64,000 bases of DNA, from NCBI GenBank assembly GCA_964016885.1, contig OZ024740.1:8080450-8144449 (forward strand), read 5' to 3'. A program made the translations under genes and the position numbers. Source of the DNA: Eledone cirrhosa. Lineage: Eukaryota > Mollusca > Cephalopoda > Octopoda > Eledonidae. Of this stretch, positions 53,370 to 63,400 are shown piece after piece (position 1 is the first letter of the stretch; every line of letters begins with the position of its first letter). The notes beneath the pieces are model-generated. The model did no database searches and was not told the origin of the DNA. It saw only the letters and a list, made by a program, of their open reading frames with translations.

Positions 53370-54812
53370 TGGTATATCAGTTTCTATTGGTATGTCAGTT
53401 TTGATTGGTATATCAGTTCCGATTGGTATGTCAGTTTCGATTGGTATGTCAGTTTCGATTGGTATATCAGTTTCGATTGGTATGTCAGTGTTTATTGGTA
53501 TGTTAGTTTCGATTAGTATATCACTTTCTATTGGTATGTCAGTTTCGATTGGTATGTCTATTTCTATTGATATATCAGTTTCTATTGGAATATCAGTTTT
53601 GATTGGTATATCAGTTTCGATTGGTATGTCAGTTTCTATTGGTATATCAGTTTCTATTGGTATGTCAGTTTTGATTGGTATATCAGTTTTGAATGATATA
53701 TCAGTTTCGATTGGTATGTCAGTTTTGATTGGTATATCAGTTCCGATTGGTATGTTAGTTTCAATTAATATATCAGTTTCTATTCGTATGTCAGTTTCAA
53801 TTAGTATATCAGTTTCGATTGGTATGTCAGTTTCCATTGGTATATCAGATTCAACTGGTATGTCAGTTTCGATTAGTATATCACTTTCTATTGCTATATC
53901 AGTTTCGATTCGTATGTCAGTTTCGATTAGTATGTAAGTTTCTATTGGTATGTTAGTTTCGATTAGTATATCAGTTTCTATTGATATATCAGTTTCGATT
54001 GGAATATCATTTTCGATTGGTATATTAGTTTCGATTGATATGTCAGTTTCTATTGGTATATCAGTTTCTATCGGTATGTCAGTTTTGATTGGTATATCAG
54101 TTTCTATTGGTATGTCATTTTCGATTGGTATGTCAGTTTCTATTGATATATCAGTTTTGATTGGTATATCAGTTTCGATTGGTATATCAGTTTCGATTGG
54201 TATGTCAATTTCTATTGTTGGTATATCAGTTTCTATTGGTATGTCAGTTTTGATTGGTATATCAGTTTCGATTGGTATGTCAGTTTCGATTGGTATGTCA
54301 GTTTCGATTGGTATATCAGTTCCGATTGGTATGTCAGTTTTGATTGGTATATCAGTTTCTATTGGTATATCAGTTTCGATTGGTATATCAGTTTCGATTG
54401 TTATATCAGTTTCGACTGGTATATCAGTTTCGACTGGTATGTCAGTTTCGATTAGTATATCAGTTTCTATTGGTATGTCAGTTTCTATTGGTATATCAGT
54501 TTCTATTGGTACGTCAGTTTCTATTGGTATATCAGTTTCGATTGGTATATCAGTTTATATTAGTATGTCAGTTTCTATTGGTATGTTAGTTTCGATTAGT
54601 ATATCAGTTTCTATTAGTATGTCAGTTTCGATTAGTATGTCAGTTTCTATTCATATATCAGTTTCGATTGGTATATCAGTTTCGATTGGTATATCAGTTT
54701 CGATTGGTATGTCAGTTTCTATTGGTATATCAGTTTCTATTGGTATTTCAGTTTTGATTGGTATATCAGTTCCGATTGGTATGTCAGTTTCGATTGGTAT
54801 GTCAGTTTCAAT
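53370..54812 (+). repeat. 18-bp satellite array, segment 5
   Basis: This is the same satellite. The part from 53464 repeats 51411-52675 nearly base for base at +2,053 bp. It also matches 43059-43657 at +11,155 bp up to the 3' stub insertion. No gene is visible. Confidence 0.96.
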
Positions 54813-54937
54813 AGATCAGTTCCTGTATGAGCAAGGCATGGTCAGCCGACCAGACACTGCCCACAACAGGACAACCCGTCTAACCCATGCTAGCGTGGAA
54901 GAACGGACGTAAAACGGTGATGATGATGATGATGATG
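54813..54937 (+). mobile_element. 125-bp LINE 3'-end stub
   Basis: The sequence from AGATCAGTTCCTGTATGAGC to (GAT)n matches the last part of LINE copy 5 (60303-60430) with no difference that I noticed over the unique part. It is an extreme 5' truncation of the same subfamily, or a SINE sharing that 3' end. Alignment with the sister at 43640-43690 (offset 11,155 left, 11,276 right) shows that it replaces TGGT (43658-43661), a 4-bp target deletion. Confidence 0.88.
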
Positions 54938-57110
54938 ATATCTGTTTCGATTGGTATGCCAATGTCTATTGATATGTTAGTTTCGATTAGTATATCACTT
55001 TTTATTGGTATGTCAGTTTCGATTGGTATGTCTATTTCTATTGGTATGTCAGTTTCTATTGGTATATCAGTTTCGATTGGTATGTCAGTTTCTATTGGTA
55101 TATCAGTTTCTATTGGTATGTCAGTTTTGATTGGTATATCAGTTTTGACTGGTATATCAGTTCCGATTGGTATGTCAGTTTCGATTGGTACGTCAATTTC
55201 GATAGGTATATTAGTTTCTATTGGTATGTTAGTTTCAATTAATATATCAGTTTCTATTGGTATGCCAGTTTCAATTAGTATATCAGTTTCTATTGGTATG
55301 TCATTTTCGATTGGTATGTTAGTCCTCGAATTGTATGTCAGTTTCTATTGGTATTTCAGTTTTGATTAGTATATCAGTTTCGTTTGGTATATCAGTTTCG
55401 ATTGGTATGTCAGTTTCTATTGGTATATCAGTTTCTACTGGTATGTCAGTTTTGATTGGTATATCAGTTTCGATTGGTATGTCAGTTTCGATTGGTATGT
55501 CAGTTTCGATTGGTATATCAGTTCCGATTGGTATGTTAATTTCGATTGGTATATCAGTTTCTATTGGTATATCAGTTCCGATTGGTATATCAATTTCTAT
55601 TGGTATATCAGTTTCGATTGATATATCAGTTTCGATTAGTATGTCAGTTTCTACTGGTATGTCAGTTTGGATTGGTATGTCAGTTTCGATTGGTATGTCA
55701 GTTTCGATTAGTATGTCAGTTTCTATTGGTATATCAGTTTCTATTGGTATGTCAGTTTTGATTGGTATATCAGTTTCGATTGGTATGTCAGTTTCGATTG
55801 GTATATCAGTTTCGATTAGTATGTCAGTATCTATTGGTATATCAGTTTCTATTGGTATGTCAGTTTCGACTTGTATGTCAGTTTCGATTGGTATATCAGT
55901 TCCGATTGGTATATCAGTTTCTATTGGTATATCAGTTTTGATTGATATATCAGTTTCGATTAGTATGTCAGTTTCTACTGGTATGTCAGTTTGGATTGGT
56001 ATGTCAGTTTCGATTGGTATGTCAGTTTCGATTAGTATGTCAGTTTCTATTGGTATATCAGTTTCTATTGGTATGTCAGTTTTGATTGGTATATCAGTTT
56101 CGATTGGTATGTCAGTTTCGATTGGTATATCAGTTTCGATGGTATGTCAATTTCGATTGGTATATCAGTTTCGATTAGTATGTCAGTTTCTATTGGTATA
56201 TCAGTTTCTATTGGTATATCAGTTTCGATTGATATATCAGTTTCGATTAGTATGTCAGTTTCTACTGGTATGTCAGTTTGGATTGGTATATCAGTTTCGA
56301 TTAGTATGTTAGTTTCTATTGGAATATCAGTTTCGATTGGTATATCAGTTCCGATTGGTATGTCAGTTTTGATTGGTATATCAGTTTCTATTGGTATATC
56401 AGTTTCGATTGGTATATCAGTTTCGATTGTTATATCAGTTTCGATTGGTATATCAGTTTCGACTGGTATGTCAGTTTCGATTAGTATATCAGTTTCTATT
56501 GGTATGTCAGTTTCTATTGGTATATCAGTTTCGATTGGTATATCAGTTTCGATTAGTATGTCAGTTTCTATTGGTATGTTAGTTTCGATGAGTATATAAG
56601 TTTCTATTGGTATGTCAGTTTTGATCGGTATGTCAGTTTCTATTGATATATCAGTTTTGATTGGTATATCAGTTTCGATTGGTATATCAGTTTCGATTTG
56701 TATGTCACTTTCTATTGGTATGTCAGTTTCTATTGGTATATCAGTTTCGATTGGTATATCAGTTTCGATTAGTATGTCAGTTTCTATTAGTATGTTAGTT
56801 TCGATTAGTATATCAGTTTCTATTTGTATGTCAGTTTCGATTGGTATGTCAGTTTCTATTCATATATCCGTTTCGATTGGTATATCAGTTTTGATTGGTA
56901 TATCAGTTTCTATTGGTATATCAGTTTCAATTGGTATATCAGTTTGGATTGTTATATCAGTTTCGATTGGTATATCAGTTTCGACTGGTATGTCAGTTTC
57001 GATTAGTATATCAGTTTCTATTGGTATGTCAGTTTCTATTGGTATATCAGTTTCGATTGGTATATCAGTTTCGATTAGTATGTCAGTTTCTATTAGTATG
57101 TCAGTTTCTA
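54938..57110 (+). repeat. Sister of 43662-47110 (segmental duplication in satellite)
   Basis: The offset is 11,276 bp up to 56389 and 9,954 bp from 56396 on; the step is LINE copy 2 minus 6 bp of target. TTAGTCCTCGAATTG at 55322, TTTCGATGGTATG at 56138 and the CATATATCCG unit all correspond. This stretch is thus the LINE-free version of the copy 2 locus. Confidence 0.88.
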
Positions 57111-58777
57111 TTCATATATCAGTTTCGATTGGTATATCAGTTTCGATCGGTATATCAGTTTCGATTGGTATGTCAGTTTCGATTGGTATATCAGTTTCGA
57201 TTGGTATGTCAGTTTCTATTGGTATATCAGTTTCTATTGGTATGTCAGTTTCAATTAGTATATCAGTTTCTATTGGTATGTCAGTTTCGACTGGTATGGT
57301 AGTCCTCGAATTGCATGTCAGTTTCTATTGGTATATCAGTTTCTATTGGTATGTAAGTTTCTATTGGTATATCAGCTTTGATTGGTATATTAGTTTCGAT
57401 TAGTATGTCAGTTTCTATTGTTATGTCAGTTTTGATTAGTATATCAGTTTCTATTGGTATGTCAGTTTAGATTGGTATGTCAGTTTCCATTGGTATGTCA
57501 GTTTCGGTAGGTATGTCAGTTTTTATTGGTATATCAGTTACCATTGGTATGTCAGTTTCGATTGGTATGTCATTTTCGATTGGTATATGAGTTTCTATTG
57601 TTATGACAGTTTCGATTGGTATATCAGTTTGGATTGGTATCTCAGATTGGATTGATATGGCAGTTTGGCTTGGTATGTCAGTTTCGATTCGTATGTCAGT
57701 TTCAATTGGTATGTCAATTTCGATTGGTATATCAGTTTCGAATAGTATGTTAGTTTCTATTGGAATATCAGTTTCGATTGGTATATCAGTTTTGATTGGT
57801 ATGTCAGTTTCGATTGGTATATCAGTTTCGACTGGTATATCAGTTTCGATTAGTATAATCAGTTTCTATTGGTATGTCAGTTTCTATTCGTATATCAGTT
57901 TCGATTGGTATATCAGCTTCGATTAGTATGTCAGTTTCTATTGGTATGTTAGTTTCGATGAGTATATAAGTTTCTATTGGTATGTTAGTTTTGATCGGTA
58001 AGTCAGTTTCTATTGATATATCAGTTTTGATTGGTATATCAGTTTCGATTAGTATGTCAGTTTCTATTAGTATGTTAGTTTCGATTAGTATATCAGTTTC
58101 TATTCGTATGTCAGTTTCGATTGGTATGTCAGTTTCTATTCATATATCATTTTCGATTGGTATATCAGTCTCTATTGTTATATCAGTTTCGATTAGCATG
58201 TCAGTTTCGATTGGTATATCAGTTTCGACTGGTATATCAGTTTCGATTAGTATAATCAGTTTCTATTGGTATGTCAGTTTCTATTGGTATATCAGCCTCG
58301 ATTGGTATATCAGTTTCGATTAGTATGTCAGTTTCTATTGGTATGTTAGTTTCGATTAGTATATCAGTTTCTATTGGTATGTCAGTTTCGATCGGTATGT
58401 CAGTTTCTATTGATATATCAGTTTTGATTGTTATATCAGTTTCGATTGTTATATCAGTTTCGATTGGTATATCAGTTTCGACTGGTATGTCAATTTCGAT
58501 TAGTATATCAGTTTCTATTGGTATGTCAGTTTCGATTGGTATATCAGTTCCGATTGGTATGTCAGTTTCGATTTGTATGTCAGTTTCAATTGGTATATCA
58601 GTTTCGATTGGTATGTCAATGTCTATTGGTATGTTAGTTTCGATTAGTATATCACTTGTTATTGGTATGTCAGTTTCGATTGGTATGTCTATTTCTATTG
58701 ATATATCAGTTTCGATTGGTATATCAGTTTTGATTTGTATATCAGTTTCGATTGGTATGTCAGTTTCTTTTGATATA
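54938..58777 (+). repeat. 18-bp satellite array, segment 6
   Basis: The first 2.1 kb repeats 43662-47110 after removal of LINE copy 2. From 57100 the path changes to one like 35100-36650 and 21090-22440, with TTAGTCCTCGAATTGC at 57302 and GTATAATCAG units near 57858 and 58253. It ends at LINE copy 5. No gene is visible. Confidence 0.96.
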
Positions 58778-60127
58778 CCAAACGAGATGCAATTTGGGTT
58801 TGTTCCAGGGAAAGGCACCACTGATGCGCTCTTCCTTGTGAGGCAATTACAGGAAAAGTACCTAGCTAAAAGTAAGCCACTCTACTTGGCATTTGTCGAC
58901 CTTGAGAAAGCCTTTGACAGAGTTCCACGTGCAGTAATCTGGTGGGCTCTTAGAAAACTAGGAGTAGATGAATGGCTTGTGAAAGCGGTACAAGCCATGT
59001 ATAGGGGAGCAGTCAGCAAAGTTAGGATTGGCAATGAGTATAGCGAGGAATTTAGCGTACAGGTTGGGGTCCACCAGGGCTCTGTTCTTAGCCCTCTCCT
59101 GTTCATCATAGTCCTGCAGGCAATAACGGAGGAGTTTAAGACCGGATGCCCATGGGAACTCCTGTATGCTGATGACCTCGCACTCATAGCTGAATCTATG
59201 GTAGAACTAGAGAATAAATTCCAAACCTGGAAGCAGGGACTAGAGAGAAAGGGCCTCAAAGTCAACATGACAAAGACTAAGGTCCTTATAAGTAGACGAG
59301 AAAACAGAACCCAGATCCCCTCAGGGAAATGGCCTTGCTCAGTATGTAGGAAAGGTGTAGGTAGGAACTCCATTCTCTGCCCCAAATGCAAACAATGGGT
59401 ACACAAGAGATGTAGCGGGATCTCAGGAAGCTTAATTAAGAATGTAGGATTCACATGCAGCAGCTGTGCTGAAACAGCAAGAAAACAGCCACAGGAAACA
59501 AGTACCACCAATCTCTGGGAGGGCCCTGTAGAAACAGTAGACAGCTTCTGCTACCTAGGTGACCGAATTAGCAACGGAGGTGGGTGCTCAGAAAGTACAA
59601 TAACTAGGGTAAGAACGGGATGGAAGAAGTTTAGGGAACTACTACCACTGCTAGCTGCAAAAGGCTTCTCCCTCAGAATGAAAGGCAGACTGTATGATGC
59701 GTGTATCCGAACAGCGATGTTGCATGGTAGTGAGACCTGGGCGCTGAAGGTGGAAGACTTACGTAGATTAGAGAGAAACGAAGCCTGCATGCTCCGATGG
59801 ATGTGTAACAGTAATATACGTGAACGACAAAGCATAAATGAATTGAGAGAGAGACTGAGCATAAGAGGAATCAAATGCTGCGTGCAGGAGAGGCGGTTAC
59901 GCTGGTATGGACATGTGATGCGTATGAAGGATGACAGCTGCATAAAAAGGTGCAGAGCACTAGAAGTTGATGGAAACCGCGGAGTGGGGAGACCCAAGAT
60001 GACTTGGGATGAGGTGATAAAAGCCGTCCTTACCCAATTATACCTCTCAAAGTCAATGACACACGACCGTGACTTCTGGCGTCACGCAGTAATACAGGGT
60101 ACCCGACCTCCCATGGGTACATGCTGA
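58778..60127 (+). CDS. LINE reverse transcriptase (subfamily B), 5'-partial
   Basis: The frame is open from satellite (58271) to TGA at 60125-60127; the element part begins PNEMQFGFVPGKG. Counting from 58271, motif A Asp is residue 210 (AFVDLEKAFD), motif B is HQGSVLSPLLF and YADD is 299-302. The C4HC3 finger uses C356, C359, C370, C373, H378, C381, C396 and C399, with the same spacing as in subfamily A although the stretch after it (ETARKQPQETSTTN) has diverged. The C-terminus has WYGHVMRM and GRPKMTWDE and ends MGTC. RT motifs upstream of motif A and the endonuclease are absent, so it is inactive on its own. Confidence 0.91.
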   Translation, partial: PNEMQFGFVPGKGTTDALFLVRQLQEKYLAKSKPLYLAFVDLEKAFDRVPRAVIWWALRKLGVDEWLVKAVQAMYRGAVSKVRIGNEYSEEFSVQVGVHQGSVLSPLLFIIVLQAITEEFKTGCPWELLYADDLALIAESMVELENKFQTWKQGLERKGLKVNMTKTKVLISRRENRTQIPSGKWPCSVCRKGVGRNSILCPKCKQWVHKRCSGISGSLIKNVGFTCSSCAETARKQPQETSTTNLWEGPVETVDSFCYLGDRISNGGGCSESTITRVRTGWKKFRELLPLLAAKGFSLRMKGRLYDACIRTAMLHGSETWALKVEDLRRLERNEACMLRWMCNSNIRERQSINELRERLSIRGIKCCVQERRLRWYGHVMRMKDDSCIKRCRALEVDGNRGVGRPKMTWDEVIKAVLTQLYLSKSMTHDRDFWRHAVIQGTRPPMGTC

Positions 60128-60430
60128 AGCATATAAACAATATGCCCCCCCCCCCACCGCAAGGTGGTCGTGGAGGTGCCACGGCAAAAAAGCACCCAGC
60201 CCACACTGTAAAGTGGACGTGTAGGCGCCACGAAAAAGCACCCAGCACTCACTGTAAATGAGGTTGGTGTTAGGAAGGGCATCCAGCTGTAGAAATCAAG
60301 CCAGATCAGTTCCTGTATGAGCAAGGCATGGTCAGCCGACCAGACACTGCCCACAACAGGACAACCCGTCTAACCCATGCTAGCGTGGAAGAACGGACGT
60401 AAAACGGTGATGATGATGATGATGATGATG
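60128..60430 (+). other. 3' untranslated region and (GAT)n tail of LINE copy 5
   Basis: This starts with a C11 run near 60148 and contains an internal imperfect repeat (CACGGCAAAAAAGCACCCAG, then CACGAAAAAGCACCCAGC). GTTAGGAAGGGCATCCAGCT and CCCATGCTAGCGTGGAA follow, then about eight GAT units. The last 128 bp match the stub at 54813-54937. Confidence 0.85.
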
Positions 60431-63400
60431 ATATCAGTTTCTATTGGTATGTCAGTTTTGATTGGTATATCAGTTTGGACTGGTATATCAGTTCCGATTG
60501 GTATGTCAGTTTCGATTGGTACGTCAATTTCGAGAGCTATATTATTTTCTATTGGTATGTTAGTTTCAATTAATATATCAGTTTCTATTGGTATGCCAGT
60601 TTCAATTAGTATATCAGTTTCTATTGGTATGTCATTTTTGATTGGTATGTTAGTCCTCGAATTGTATGTCAGTTTCTATTGGTATTTCAGTTTTGATTAG
60701 TATATCAGTTTCGTTTGGTATATCAGTTTCGATTGGTATGTCAGTTTCTATTGGTATATCAGTTTCTACTGGTATGTCAGTTTTGATTGGTATATCAGTT
60801 TCGATTGGTATGTCAGTTTCGATTGGTATGTCAGTTTCGATTGGTATATCAGTTCCGATTGGTATGTTAATTTCGATTGGTATATCAGTTTCTATTGGTA
60901 TATCAGTTTCGATTGGTATATCAATTTCTATTGGTAAATCAGTTTCGATTGATATATCAGTTTCGATTAGTATGTCAGTTTCTACTGGTATGTCAGTTTG
61001 GATTGGTATGTCAGTTTCGATTGGTATGTCAGTTTCGATTAGTATGTCAGTTTCTATTGGTATATCAGTTTCTATTGGTATGTCAGTTTTGATTGGTATA
61101 TCAGTTTCGATTGGTATGTCAGTTTCGATTGGTATATCAGTTTCGATTAGTATGTCAGTATCTATTTGTATATCAGTTTCTATTGGTATGTCAGTTTCGA
61201 CTGGTATGTCAGTTTCGATTGGTATATCAGTTCCGATTGGTATATCAGTTTCTATTTGTATATCAGTTTCGATTGATATATCAGTTTCGATTAGTATGTC
61301 AGTTTCTACTGGTATGTCAGTTTGGATTGGTATGTAAATTTCGATTGGTATATCAGTTTCGATGGTATGTCAATTTCGATTGGTATATCAGTTTCGATTA
61401 GTAGGTCAGTTTCTATTCGTATATCAGTTTTGATTGGTATATCAGTTTCGACTGGTATGTCAGTTTCGATTGGTATATCAGTTCCGATTGGTATATCAGT
61501 TTCTATTGGTATATCAGTTTTGATTGATATATCAGTTTCGATTAGTATATCAGTTTCTACTGGTATGTCAGTTTGGATTGGTATGTCAGTTTCGATTGGT
61601 ATGTCAGTTTCGATTAGTATGTCAGTTTCTATTGGTATATCAGTTTCTATTGGTATGTCAGTTTTGATTGGTATATCAGTTTCGATTGGTATGTCAGTTT
61701 CGATTGGTATATCAGTTTCGATGGTATGTCAATTTCGATTGGTATATCAGTTTCGATTAGTATATCAGTTTCTATTGGTATATCAGTTTCAATTGATATA
61801 TCAGTTTCGATTAGTATGTCAGTTTCTACTGGTATGTCAGTTTGGATTGGTATATGAGTTTCGATTAGTATGTTAGTTTCTATTGGAATATCAGTTTCGA
61901 TTGGTACATCAGTTCCGATTGGTATGTCAGTTTTGATTGGTATATCAGTTTCTATTGGTATATCAGTTTCGATTGGTATATCAGTTTCGATTGTTATATC
62001 AGTTTCTATTGGTATATCAGTTTCGACTGGTATGTCAGTCTCGATTAGTATATCAGTTTCTATTGGTATGTCAGTTTCTATTGGTATATCAGTTTCGATT
62101 GGTATATCAGTTTCGATTAGTATGTCAGTTTCTATTAGTATGTTAGTTTCGATTAGTATATCAGTTTCTATTAGTATGTCAGTTTCGATTAGTATGTCAG
62201 TTTCTATTCATATATCAGTTTCGATTGTTATATCAGTTTCGATTGGTATATCAGTTTCGATTGGTATGTCAGTTTCTATTGGTATATCAGTTTCTATTGG
62301 TATGTCAGTTTTGATTGGTATATCAGTTTCGATTGGTATGTCAGTTTCGATTGGTATGTCAGTTTCGATTGGTATATCAGTTCCGATTGGTATGTCAGTT
62401 TCGATTGGTATGTCAGTTTCAATTGTTATATCAGTTTCGATTGGTATGTCAGTTTCGATTGGTATGTCTATTTCTATTGATATATCAGTTTCGATTGGTA
62501 TATCAGTTTTGATTGGTATAACAGTTTCGATTGGAATGGCAGTTTCTATTGGTATATCAGTTTCTATTGGTATGTCAGTTTTGATTGGTATATCAGTTTT
62601 GACTGGTATATCAGTTTCGATTAGTATAATCAGTTTCTATTGGTATGTCAGTTTATATTGATATATCAGTTTTGATTGGTATATCAGTTCCGATTGGTAT
62701 ATCAATTTCGATTGGTATATCAGTTTCGATTAGTATGTCAGTTTCTATTGGTATATCAGTTTCTATTGGTATATCAGTAACGATTGGTATATCAGTTTCG
62801 ATTGGTATGTCAGTTTCTATTGATATATCAGTTTTGATTGGTATATCAGTTCCGATTGGTATATCAGTTTCGATTAGTATGTCAGTTTCTATTGGCATAT
62901 CAGTTTCTATTGGTATGTCAGTTTCGATTGGTATATCAGTTTCGATTCGTATATCAGTTCCTATTGCTATATCAGTTTCTATTGGTATGTCAGTTTCAAT
63001 TGGTATGTAAGTTTCGATTGGTATATCAGTTTCAATTGGTATGTCAGTTTCAATTAGTATATTTGTTTCGATTGGTATGTCAATTTCAATTAGTATATCA
63101 GTTTCTATTGGTATATCAGTTTCGATTGGTATGTCAGTTTCGATTAGTATGTCAGTTTCTATTGGTATATCAGTTTCTATTGGTATGTCAGTTTTGATTG
63201 GTATATCAGTTTCGATTGGTATGTCAGTTTCGATTGGTATATCAGTTTCGATGGTATGTCAATTTCGATTGGTATATCAGTTTCGATTAGTATGTCAGTT
63301 TCTATTGGTATATCAGTTTCTATTGGTATCTCAGTTTCGATTGGTATATCAGTTTCGATTGGTATGTCAGTTTCTATTGGTATATCAGTTTCGAATGGTA

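Larger units (their letters stand above)
58778..60430 (+). mobile_element. 5'-truncated RTE-like LINE, copy 5 (divergent subfamily B)
   Basis: This 1,653-bp element starts before FGFVPGKGTTDALF and runs to a (GAT)n tail. Many synonymous and some amino-acid differences separate it from copies 1-4, and its 3' region is distinct and ends CGGACGTAAAACGGTGAT. The sister without the LINE is at 22481-22560 (and 36835-36915); ATA is shared by both flanks, so the duplication is about 3 bp. Confidence 0.92.
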
